8,025 nt of DNA. Origin: Lachnospiraceae bacterium (GTDB taxonomy: Bacteria > Bacillota > Clostridia > Lachnospirales > Lachnospiraceae). Of this stretch, positions 1 through 6,744 are shown one piece after another. Position 1 is the first letter of the stretch; the number at the start of each line of letters is the position of its first letter. The stretch covers positions 1-8,025 of the forward strand of contig JAFUWM010000024.1 of the NCBI GenBank assembly GCA_017483425.1, written 5' to 3'. The notes under the pieces were generated by a model, which worked only from the letters and a program-made list of their open reading frames with translations, had not been told where the DNA came from and made no database searches. Made by a program: the position numbers and the translations under genes.

Positions 1-648
1 AAATATATCTTTGTAATTATTAGCCATTGTATTGATACTTAATGGTTTTAATTCGTACTTGGGTGCCCGGTATAGAAAAGTAAGCGATTTTTCATCCTGA
101 AGGCTTTTTATATTAGCATACAGACCGGTCATTATAAGAAAAACCGGGTACTCTTCATATAAAAGCATCTGATATGAACTTGCAAATACCCTCATGTTTG
201 TGCTGTTTGTAACTTCGTCAATAGCGATCAAAACCTTTTTATTGAGCTTTTTTAAAACCGCAAGCATTTTTTTCAGCTGGACCTCAATATCGGCAGGCGG
301 GCCTTCAGTCGTAAGTGATGCAGAAAAGCCAAAGGAAAAACCGATATTTGCCTTTATGAAAGCAGCCTTAAGCAAGGGATGTTCGTATAATTCCGCGGCA
401 AGTGATGTAAGCAGATCCCTGTTTGGATTCAGGGAAATCGCTATCCAATTATCATCATTTTTTATCCGGTTAACAACAGATGCCATAGTGACTGTTTTAC
501 CGGAACCCCTCACGCCGGTTACTATGTAAAGAAATGAACTCGGCGTGCTTGAATTAAAAGTATCTACGATCTCATCTATATAGCTGTTTCTGGAAATAAG
601 CCTGTAAGGGGTTTTTCCGAAATTAAGACTGAAAGGGTTTTCGTTCAT
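1..648 (-). CDS. AAA-type ATP-binding protein, partial (N-terminal 216 residues; 3' end beyond the window)
   Basis: Reading the minus strand from the ATG at 648-646 gives 216 codons without a stop down to base 1, so the gene continues off the left edge. The protein begins MNENPFSLNFGK. It has a Walker A motif GVRGSGKT (residues 45-52), a Walker B motif KVLIAIDEV (138-146, D144/E145) and a sensor-1-like strand FLIMTG (170-175). These mark a RecA/AAA-fold P-loop ATPase of the type annotated simply as ATP-binding protein or AAA ATPase in Clostridia. Members I recall are about 380-400 residues, so just over half is visible and the C-terminal domain cannot be judged. A weak purine-rich site (agagag, 653-658 on the minus strand) precedes the start. 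It is transcribed divergently from the envelope operon, from a promoter full of direct repeats. Cellular function is unknown; no partner gene is visible. The ATPase fold is certain, the role is not. Confidence 0.88.
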   Translation of the reverse strand, partial: MNENPFSLNFGKTPYRLISRNSYIDEIVDTFNSSTPSSFLYIVTGVRGSGKTVTMASVVNRIKNDDNWIAISLNPNRDLLTSLAAELYEHPLLKAAFIKANIGFSFGFSASLTTEGPPADIEVQLKKMLAVLKKLNKKVLIAIDEVTNSTNMRVFASSYQMLLYEEYPVFLIMTGLYANIKSLQDEKSLTFLYRAPKYELKPLSINTMANNYKDIF

Positions 649-663
649 AAATAGCTCTCTTTG

Positions 664-715
664 GTTTAATAACTTTTAATAACTTTCTTAAAGTTTAATA
701 ACTTTTAATAACTTT
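664..715. repeat. Two identical 23-bp direct repeats, each made of a doubled 10-mer, on the ATPase promoter
   Basis: The same 23 bases occur at 664-686 and 693-715, start to start 29 bp, separated by 6 bp. Read on the minus strand each copy holds AAGTTATTAA twice in tandem, a 10-bp period close to one helical turn, so there are four iterations in all. The upstream copy fills the -35/-10 spacer and the downstream copy begins about where transcription should start. This is the expected placement for a repressor or autoregulator binding array. The repeat is seen directly; the operator role is inferred. Confidence 0.85.
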
Positions 716-720
716 GTCAA
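692..720 (-). promoter_or_regulatory. Sigma-A-type promoter of the minus-strand AAA ATPase
   Basis: On the minus strand there is a perfect -35 box TTGACA (720-715), a 17-nt spacer and a -10-like TAAACT (697-692, 4 of 6 consensus bases). The expected transcription start is near 685, about 37 nt ahead of the ATG at 648. One copy of the 23-bp direct repeat lies between the two boxes, overlapping the edges of both. The other copy lies in the first part of the transcript. Confidence 0.7.
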
Positions 721-760
721 TTTTAATCCAGTCCATACAGGCAGTGCTCTTTCATAGCAT

Positions 761-782
761 TGAATCTGTTGATACAGATTCA
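761..782. promoter_or_regulatory. Perfect inverted repeat on the -35 box of the envelope operon promoter (candidate operator)
   Basis: TGAATCTGT (761-769) and ACAGATTCA (774-782) are perfect reverse complements separated by TGAT. The 22-bp element covers the -35 hexamer at 769-774 and ends 10 bp before the -10 box. It lies upstream of the expected transcription start (about 805), so it is not a transcribed hairpin. A DNA-binding dimer is the simplest reading. The binding protein is unknown. Confidence 0.6.
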
Positions 783-798
783 GCACCTGTGCTATACT
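769..798 (+). promoter_or_regulatory. Promoter of the methyltransferase-murF-ddl-plsC operon
   Basis: TTGATA (769-774), an 18-nt spacer and TATACT (793-798) make a good vegetative promoter. It is strengthened by an extended -10 TG at 790-791 (TGCTATACT). Transcription would start near 805, giving a leader of about 31 nt before the ATG at 836, with a Shine-Dalgarno-like agaggtagg at 824-832. Confidence 0.75.
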
Positions 799-835
799 TA
801 TTTTTCGTGAAACAACGGAATAAAGAGGTAGGAAC

Positions 836-1888
836 ATGGCGCTTTCACGAAAATACGGCAAGTCCGTAGGCGATATAATCAAGATAAAATCAGATTTCTT
901 TGAAAAGAACGAAGACATGCTGAAGCTCTCTGCGCATCAGGCGGATGCGCTGCTTTTGCAGCCTGAGAGAACTGAATGTAAGATATGCAAAAATCCTGTC
1001 GGAAAGAAAGCCGGACAGGAAGAGCTTTATCACAGCCAGCGCATGGCATATTATCAGTGCCCGGTCTGCGAACATGTAAATTCAGAGTATGAGGATAATG
1101 AGGATTTTGCAGCCAGGGTCTATATCGCGGATGATTATCTAGCGAATTACTCCGAGGCGGACAGAAAAAAGTACGAAGCCCGCAGGGATACGATCTATAT
1201 CCCCAAGGCGGAGTTTCTTATTGATTCGCTTGCAAAGGACGGATTGAAAAAGAGGAATATAAAGCTGCTCGATGACGGGGCAGGCTCGGGGTATTTTGTT
1301 TCAGCGCTGAGGCAGCTTGGAATAGATCAGGTTGACGGCATAGAAATATCGGAATCCCAGGTTCAGTTTGCAAATACAATGAACGGGGATGATATACTTA
1401 CCCAGGTTGATGCTCCGGATATTGCTTCGATAATAGAAACCGCCGATGTAAACGTTGTCACATTTATAGGTGTTCTGGAGCATATAACAAATCTTGATGA
1501 CATACTCGACGCGATAAAGAACAATAAACGCGTAAAATACGTTTATTTCTCTGTTCCCATGTTCTCTATGAGCTGCATCTTTGAGGCGGCGCACCAAAAC
1601 TGCTATAACCGTCATGCGGGCGGAACCCATACCCATCTGTTTACGGACAAGTCTATAGCATATATGGCGGACAGGATAGGCTTCGAAGAGTATGCTACGT
1701 GGAAATTCGGATCCGATATGATGGATCTTTATCGTATGATATGCGTGAGTCTTGATCAAAACGGCAATTCAAATCTCCGGGAGATATTTGGAAAGAAATT
1801 CCTCCCTATGCTGGATGACATGCAGAAGATCGTCGATCAGCATGAGGAAGCATCAGAAATACATATGATAATAAAGAGGAAAGCATGA
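836..1888 (+). CDS. Class I SAM-dependent methyltransferase with N-terminal zinc-ribbon motif
   Basis: This 350-residue protein has two CxxC pairs (C48/C51 and C75/C78) forming a probable zinc ribbon. A Rossmann methyltransferase domain follows: glycine-rich SAM motif I LLDDGAGSGYF (144-154), the acidic end of strand 2 GIEIS (168-172) and a VVTFIGVLEHI motif (207-217). A histidine-bearing stretch GGTHTHLF (262-269) and a C-terminal helix ending in IKRKA resemble zinc-ribbon methyltransferases found in surface-polysaccharide and deoxysugar clusters. That suggests a sugar or envelope-precursor substrate, but the substrate is not visible. The start at 836 is supported by agaggtagg 4-12 nt upstream. 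It is the first gene of the operon and its last four bases (ATGA) overlap the start of the Mur ligase, implying translational coupling. Methyltransferase identity is strong; the envelope role is inferred from context. Confidence 0.9.
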   Translation: MALSRKYGKSVGDIIKIKSDFFEKNEDMLKLSAHQADALLLQPERTECKICKNPVGKKAGQEELYHSQRMAYYQCPVCEHVNSEYEDNEDFAARVYIADDYLANYSEADRKKYEARRDTIYIPKAEFLIDSLAKDGLKKRNIKLLDDGAGSGYFVSALRQLGIDQVDGIEISESQVQFANTMNGDDILTQVDAPDIASIIETADVNVVTFIGVLEHITNLDDILDAIKNNKRVKYVYFSVPMFSMSCIFEAAHQNCYNRHAGGTHTHLFTDKSIAYMADRIGFEEYATWKFGSDMMDLYRMICVSLDQNGNSNLREIFGKKFLPMLDDMQKIVDQHEEASEIHMIIKRKA

Positions 1889-3351
1889 TCTGTCTTATAA
1901 TTTCGCTTATCGTCATAATATATGCCGCGCAGGTATTATTATATGCTGTGCATATGTTTCAGCAGAACGGATATAAAAATAAAGTCCATCTGACCTGGAT
2001 AAAAAATAATTACCCTAAGCATTTCACCAAAAGCCTGAGCAGAGAGCCTGCAAAGAAGCCGCTTGTATTCACACCCAGAGTGATAAGACTTCTCGTGACC
2101 ACGGTTCTTTGGTTTCTGATCTTCTGTCTGCTGAACAGGTTTTTCGGAAATGAATATACCCTGCTTGCGATAGCGGTCATATACACGTTTGCGGTTGCTC
2201 CCTTCGCGCCTGTCATATCAAACTTAATAAATAAGCCGATAGAGACTTCCATAGCAAATGGATTTAAGAAAAAAGCAGAGGGTCTCCTGTCCGGTATGCC
2301 GGATATTAAGGTGATAGGCGTAACGGGTTCATATGGAAAGACTTCGGTGAAGTTTTATTTAAGGGAGCTGCTTTCTTCAAAATATGAAGTGCTTGCTACT
2401 CCGGAATCCTATAATACGCCGATGGGCGTTGTCAGGACGATAAATGAGAGGCTCCGTCCCACGCATCAGATATTTATCTGTGAGATGGGGGCGAGAAATG
2501 TAGGAGATATAAAGGAACTCTGCGACCTTGTCCATCCGGACTACGGAATAGTTACCTCCATAGGGCCGCAGCATCTTGAAAGCTTTAAGAGCATGGAGAA
2601 TATACAAGGAACCAAGTTCGAGCTGCCGGACGCGGTACATCAGAAAACAGGAGACGACAGCCGCATCGTCCTGAATTATGATGATGAATACATCTCTTCA
2701 TACAATAAATACGCGGATGCCGTTACCTACACGACAGATGGGAACGGAGCCTACAACGCTTACGGTATAACGACCTCCCGATCCGGCACGGAGTTTACGG
2801 TCACGGCACCGGACGGATCTTCACAGAAATTTATGATGCGTCTTATCGGCTCACATAACGTGATCAATGTAGTCGGGGCGATAGCAATGAGCCATGAGCT
2901 GGGGATCTCCCTGAAAGAACTCGTGATCCCCGTGCGCAGACTTGCCCCTGTAGAGCACAGGCTTAATCTCATAGAGCAGGGAGCGCTCACTATCATAGAT
3001 GACGCCTATAATTCTAATCCTGCGGGAGCAAAAGCAGCCCTTGATACGCTGTCTATGTTCACGGATGACATGAAGATCGTGATAACCCCGGGAATGGTGG
3101 AGCTTGGCGCAGAGCAGGAAAAGCTAAACACTGTTTTCGGAGAGCAGATCGCGGCCGTTGCCGATCATGCGATAATAGTTGATAACGCAAATACCGATGC
3201 GCTGAAAAAGGGGATGAGAAACAGGAACTATCCCGAAGACAGGCTTTATATTGCGCCTTCTTTCAATGACGCTATGGCCTATGTGCACAAGATACCCGGC
3301 GAGACACACAAGATAGTCCTGCTTGAAAATGATCTTACGGATGTTTTCTGA
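1885..3351 (+). CDS. murF: Membrane-anchored MurF-like Mur ligase (UDP-MurNAc-tripeptide:D-Ala-D-Ala ligase family)
   Basis: MurF adds D-Ala-D-Ala to the muropeptide stem using ATP. The central and C-terminal domains here are clearly Mur ligase: P-loop GVTGSYGKTS (145-154), YNTPMGVVR (176-184), CEMGARNVGDI (199-209), SIGPQHLESFKSMENI (225-240), the likely carbamylated lysine in GTKFEL (K244), IGSHNVINVVGA (321-332), EHRLN (357-361) and IDDAYNSNP (371-379). The length, 488 residues, is somewhat above a usual MurF (about 450). The difference is at the N-terminus. The usual UDP-binding domain 1 is not recognisable; residues 1-23, 67-84 and 89-115 look like membrane helices, joined by a basic loop. 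The start overlaps the methyltransferase stop by 4 bases, with agagga at 1875-1880. The ddl gene follows, whose product is the dipeptide substrate of MurF. Family assignment is strong. Whether it is the main MurF or a paralogue with a lipid-linked or other acceptor cannot be told here. Confidence 0.88.
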   Translation: MICLIISLIVIIYAAQVLLYAVHMFQQNGYKNKVHLTWIKNNYPKHFTKSLSREPAKKPLVFTPRVIRLLVTTVLWFLIFCLLNRFFGNEYTLLAIAVIYTFAVAPFAPVISNLINKPIETSIANGFKKKAEGLLSGMPDIKVIGVTGSYGKTSVKFYLRELLSSKYEVLATPESYNTPMGVVRTINERLRPTHQIFICEMGARNVGDIKELCDLVHPDYGIVTSIGPQHLESFKSMENIQGTKFELPDAVHQKTGDDSRIVLNYDDEYISSYNKYADAVTYTTDGNGAYNAYGITTSRSGTEFTVTAPDGSSQKFMMRLIGSHNVINVVGAIAMSHELGISLKELVIPVRRLAPVEHRLNLIEQGALTIIDDAYNSNPAGAKAALDTLSMFTDDMKIVITPGMVELGAEQEKLNTVFGEQIAAVADHAIIVDNANTDALKKGMRNRNYPEDRLYIAPSFNDAMAYVHKIPGETHKIVLLENDLTDVF

Positions 3352-3408
3352 CAGGATATCAGTCTTTACCGGGTGTTGGAATAGTATTTTGAAAAGGAGC
3401 TGGTTATT

Positions 3409-4608
3409 ATGAAAATACGTGTAGGAGTTATATTCGGCGGGCGCTCGGTTGAGCATGAGGTGTCGGTCATATCGGCGCTGCAGGCCATGCAGAATCTTGA
3501 CGGCGCTAAGTATGAGGCAACAGCCATATATCTGACTAAGGATAATGATCTTTACGTAGGAGACAATATAGGAAATATCGAAGCATATAAGGATATTCCC
3601 GCATTGCTGAAGTCATCACAGAGGGTCATTCCTGTAAAGGAAAACGGACATTACCTTCTGGCGGCCTATCCGCACAGGACTTTTGGGATGAAGCCCGTAG
3701 AGCTGGACGTGATACTTCCTGTAGTCCATGGCACAAATGTGGAAGACGGCACACTGATGGGCTATCTGAAGACATGGGGGATACCTTTCGCGGGATGCGA
3801 TGTGACAGCCGCGGCGGTAGGCATGGATAAATACATAATGAAGACCGTCTTTATGGACAATGATATCCCTGTGCTTCCATGCCGCAGATACACGACAAAG
3901 GACTATAAGGACATCGATATAATGATATCCGACATAGAAGACAGATTCGGCTATCCGGTCATAATAAAGCCTGTCAACTCAGGTTCCTCTGTGGGAATAT
4001 CGGTAGCCCATGACAGGGACGGCCTTGTAAAGTCTCTTGACAGTGCATATACCTTTGCAAATGTCATATTAGCCGAGCATGCGATAATGGAACTTCAGGA
4101 GATCAACTGCTCGGTGCTAGGCGATATGGATGAAGCAGAGGCTTCGCTGTGTGAAGAACCCTATCATTCGGACGAGATCCTTTCATATGAGGATAAATAT
4201 ATATCGGGAGGCAAGACCTCAAAGACAGGGGGAGCGTCAAAAGGCATGGCCTCCGTATCCAGAACGATACCGGCGCCGATATCCGATGAGATGACGGAAA
4301 AGATACAAAATCTTGCGGTCAGGGCTTTCCGGTGCCTTGGGTGTAACGGCGTGGTACGGTTTGATTTCATGATAGACAAGTCAAACGGAAAACTCTATCT
4401 GAATGAAATAAATACGATCCCCGGTTCGCTGTCTTTTTATCTCTGGGAACCGACCGGCCTGTCCTATGGGAAGCTTCTGGACAGGCTCATAGATCACGCG
4501 ATAAAACGGCGAAGGGATGAGGACAGGGTCACTTTCAGCTTTGAGACGAATATATTGAACCAGTCGAGTCTCAAAGGCTTAAAGGGAAGCAAGGGCGGCA
4601 AAGTATGA
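3409..4608 (+). CDS. ddl: D-alanine--D-alanine ligase (ATP-grasp)
   Basis: Ddl joins two D-alanines with ATP, supplying the dipeptide used by MurF. The N-terminal motif GVIFGGRSVEHEVSVIS (6-22) with E15, VVHGTNVEDG (105-114), KPVNSGSSVGIS (187-198, ATP-contact lysine K187), RFDF (317-320, metal-binding D319) and NEINTIPGS (332-340) are the ATP-grasp Ddl signatures. The omega-loop region reads SYEDKYIS (259-266), like the YxxKY of D-Ala ligases and without the marked D-lactate ligase pattern, so D-Ala-D-Ala is the likely product. At 399 residues it is longer than the usual 310-370. The surplus is a Gly/Ser/Lys-rich loop (about 267-281) and a Lys/Gly-rich tail (386-399). The start at 3409 has aaggag at 3394-3399, spaced 9 nt. 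It lies 57 nt after the Mur ligase and overlaps plsC by 4 bases. Confidence 0.95.
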   Translation: MKIRVGVIFGGRSVEHEVSVISALQAMQNLDGAKYEATAIYLTKDNDLYVGDNIGNIEAYKDIPALLKSSQRVIPVKENGHYLLAAYPHRTFGMKPVELDVILPVVHGTNVEDGTLMGYLKTWGIPFAGCDVTAAAVGMDKYIMKTVFMDNDIPVLPCRRYTTKDYKDIDIMISDIEDRFGYPVIIKPVNSGSSVGISVAHDRDGLVKSLDSAYTFANVILAEHAIMELQEINCSVLGDMDEAEASLCEEPYHSDEILSYEDKYISGGKTSKTGGASKGMASVSRTIPAPISDEMTEKIQNLAVRAFRCLGCNGVVRFDFMIDKSNGKLYLNEINTIPGSLSFYLWEPTGLSYGKLLDRLIDHAIKRRRDEDRVTFSFETNILNQSSLKGLKGSKGGKV

Positions 4609-5336
4609 TAAGAATGCTGGCGGCTCTTATATTCGTGATAATCTTTTTGCTTGTATCACTGATATTGATACCGGTCGGTCTTTTGATAGGGCGCATCAAT
4701 AAAAAAGCCGGAGACTGGTATGCACAGGCTATAGTGGCATGGGCTTTTAAAGTGGTAGGTTTCATTGCGGGAGCAAAGGTCACTGAAACAGGCCGTGAAA
4801 AGCTGCCGCGGGACGAGGCCGTACTCTACGTTGCAAACCACCGGTCTATCTTTGACATAGTACTGCTGGATGCCAGAATACCCGCCCCGACAGCCATCGT
4901 AGCAAAGAAAGAAATGAAAAAAGTACCCATACTGAGCTGGTGGATGATCCTGAAGCACTGCAAATTTCTTGACAGGGAGGACCTGAAACAGAATCTGCAG
5001 ATCATACTGGAGTGCATAGAGGATGCCAAAAACGGTCAGACCATCCTGATATATCCGGAGGGAACCAGATCAAAGTCAGAATCCGAGCTGGACATAGCTC
5101 CTTTCAAGGAGGGCTCTATGAAAATCGCTCTGAAGTCTGGCATAAAGGTAGTACCCGTGGCGCTGCATGGTACCAGAGATTTGCTTGAAAAGCAGTTTCC
5201 GAGGATCCGACCCGGTAAAGTCACTATATCCTATGGTGATCCTATAGATCCCAAGGCTCTTGATAAAGAGCAGCAGAAGCATCTTGGCGAACTCTGCCGG
5301 GAAAAGATACTGGAGATGCTCGATCCTGATAATTAG
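4605..5336 (+). CDS. plsC: 1-acyl-sn-glycerol-3-phosphate acyltransferase (PlsC/LPLAT family)
   Basis: PlsC acylates lysophosphatidic acid at the membrane to make phosphatidic acid, the phospholipid precursor. The 243-residue protein has one strongly hydrophobic N-terminal helix (about 2-28). It then shows the LPLAT motifs in order: the catalytic NHRSIFD (78-84, H79/D84), FLDRED (121-126), YPEGTRS (150-156) and VVPVAL (182-187). Length and motif spacing are normal for the family. ATG 4605 overlaps the ddl stop (ATGA), so it is probably translationally coupled and part of the same transcript. It is the last gene of the envelope operon. No convincing hairpin terminator follows the TAG, only a T-rich stretch at 5337-5343. 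Acyltransferase identity is firm; the exact acceptor is by family. Confidence 0.93.
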   Translation: MIRMLAALIFVIIFLLVSLILIPVGLLIGRINKKAGDWYAQAIVAWAFKVVGFIAGAKVTETGREKLPRDEAVLYVANHRSIFDIVLLDARIPAPTAIVAKKEMKKVPILSWWMILKHCKFLDREDLKQNLQIILECIEDAKNGQTILIYPEGTRSKSESELDIAPFKEGSMKIALKSGIKVVPVALHGTRDLLEKQFPRIRPGKVTISYGDPIDPKALDKEQQKHLGELCREKILEMLDPDN

Positions 5337-5408
5337 TTTTTTATTCTTAATGGTCTGTAATAATTCCCTAAATGATGGAATCTGGGAGCTTTTTACCGTA
5401 AAAACCAC

Positions 5409-5467
5409 AAATTAGTGTTTACAAACATTAAATCTAATAGTATTATAATGTTTATAAACACTAATTT
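5409..5467. repeat. 22-bp inverted repeat containing two 12-bp palindromes, flanking the -10 box of the second ATPase gene
   Basis: Arms 5409-5430 and 5446-5467 are reverse complements with a single mismatch and a 15-bp spacer. Each arm contains its own palindrome: TGTTTATAAACA (5449-5460, perfect) and TGTTTACAAACA (5416-5427, imperfect only at the centre). The palindrome centres are 33 bp apart, about three helical turns, so both face the same side of the DNA. The left palindrome covers the best -35 candidate and the right one begins on the last base of the -10 box. The repeat is seen directly; the operator role is inferred. Confidence 0.88.
5418..5449 (+). promoter_or_regulatory. Probable promoter of the DUF4143-type AAA ATPase
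   Basis: A perfect -10 box TATAAT lies at 5444-5449. The best -35 match is TTTACA at 5418-5423, but the spacing is 20 nt, longer than ideal, which suggests a weak or activator-dependent promoter. Transcription would start near 5456, inside the right arm of the inverted repeat, leaving about 70 nt before the ATG at 5527. Confidence 0.6.
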
Positions 5468-5526
5468 ATGCAGTGATACAGTGTTTGCATTCATTCAGAG
5501 ACAGATTCTTAGAATATGAGGATAAT

Positions 5527-6744
5527 ATGGGCATAGGACTCGATGAGTACAATATCATAAAGGATATATCCCGCAGAAGGATCAGGGAAACACGGACGGA
5601 TACCAGGAGATTCCTGATAAAATCAATAGACTGGCGTGACAGACTAATTGCCATTTCCGGAGCAAGGGGAACAGGTAAAACCACGCTTATTCTTCAGCAT
5701 ATCAGGGAGGAGTTTGCGGACAATCCTGATGCTGCAATTTATATATCATTGGATAATATGTGGTTTGAAGTACATCCGCTTTTGGATTTGGTTGAAGCCC
5801 ATTACAAGTTCGGCGGAACCCATATATTCATAGATGAAATTCATCATATGAAAGACTGGCAGTTACTGATAAAGAATATATATGATAACTATCCGGGATT
5901 AAATATAGTTTATACAGGCTCTTCTCTGCTTAAGATGGACTTTGAAGGAGGCGACCTGTCCAGGAGGCAGATCAGATACCTCCTGCCGGGATTGTCTTTC
6001 AGGGAATATATTTATTTTGAGGGCGCAGGGGATCATAAACCGGTTTCCCTTGATGACCTGATTATGAATCATGAAAAAATTGCTGAAGAATACATCTCCG
6101 GGAACAGGATACTTAAGCTGTTTAACGCATACCTTCAAAAAGGCTACTATCCATTCTATAAGGAAGTGTACGCGGGATACGGCCAGCGTCTTGAACAGGT
6201 TATAAACCAGATATTGGAAAGCGATTATCCCGCTGTTGCATCCATTAACTATTCGACAGTTTCCAAGATAAAAAAGATGCTGTATATTCTGGCTCAAAAT
6301 TGTCCGCAGACACCAAATATGTCAGAATTGTACAGACAGCTCGATACAGACAGAAATCAGGGACTCAAGATGCTCTATATCCTGGATAAAGCCAATCTCT
6401 TAAGCCTGCTTCAAAGCGGGAGTTCTTCATTAAAGAATATGGGCAGACCGGATAAAATATATTGCGACAACACCAATATCATGTACTCTCTTACAGAAAA
6501 TGTAAATACCGGAACACGGAGGGAAACTTTTTTCCTGAATCAGCTAAAGTCAGCCGGATATGAAGTTACATATCCTAAGCAGGGAGATTTTCTTATAAAC
6601 GGAAGATACCTTTTTGAAGTGGGTGGCAAAAACAAATCATTCAACCAGATCAAGGATATCCCGTACAGTTATCTTGCCATTGATGAAGAGGAGACATGCT
6701 ATGGAAATAAGATTCCATTGTGGATGTTTGGACTGTTGTATTAA
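5527..6744 (+). CDS. AAA ATPase with winged-helix-like segment and DUF4143 (PD-(D/E)XK-like) C-terminus
   Basis: From ATG 5527 the protein is 405 residues. The N-terminal AAA_14-type domain has Walker A GARGTGKTT (45-53), Walker B HIFIDEIHH (99-107, D103/E104), sensor-1 VYTGSS (128-133) and an arginine-rich SRRQIRYLLPGLSFREY (145-161). Residues about 243-295 look like a winged helix. The C-terminus, with RRETFFLNQL (331-340), GDFLI (353-357), FEVGGKNK (363-370) and ending IPLWMFGLLY, matches the nuclease-like DUF4143 domain, keeping E, D and ExxGK-type residues. A GTG at 5473 would add 18 residues. It has no Shine-Dalgarno site and sits only about 17 nt after the predicted transcription start, while 5527 has gagga at 5518-5522, so I prefer 5527. 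The gene sits alone between plsC and pyrC with its own repeat-flanked promoter. Cellular role is unknown; autoregulation is inferred. Confidence 0.88.
   Translation: MGIGLDEYNIIKDISRRRIRETRTDTRRFLIKSIDWRDRLIAISGARGTGKTTLILQHIREEFADNPDAAIYISLDNMWFEVHPLLDLVEAHYKFGGTHIFIDEIHHMKDWQLLIKNIYDNYPGLNIVYTGSSLLKMDFEGGDLSRRQIRYLLPGLSFREYIYFEGAGDHKPVSLDDLIMNHEKIAEEYISGNRILKLFNAYLQKGYYPFYKEVYAGYGQRLEQVINQILESDYPAVASINYSTVSKIKKMLYILAQNCPQTPNMSELYRQLDTDRNQGLKMLYILDKANLLSLLQSGSSSLKNMGRPDKIYCDNTNIMYSLTENVNTGTRRETFFLNQLKSAGYEVTYPKQGDFLINGRYLFEVGGKNKSFNQIKDIPYSYLAIDEEETCYGNKIPLWMFGLLY

Noticed and set aside
194..529. Plus-strand open frame of 111 codons opposite the first AAA ATPase
   Set aside because: It is a shadow of the minus-strand gene, which has Walker A and B motifs and a good promoter; the plus-strand translation shows no recognisable domain.
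3327..3408. Possible separate promoter or terminator between the Mur ligase and ddl
   Set aside because: No -35/-10 pair with acceptable spacing and no GC-rich hairpin with a T-run; only a strong ribosome binding site (aaggag, 3394-3399) is seen.
5390..5404. Inverted repeat TTTTTAC-C-GTAAAAA after plsC as a possible terminator
   Set aside because: The loop would be 1-3 bases and the stem is almost all A/T with no following T-run, so it is not a credible intrinsic terminator.
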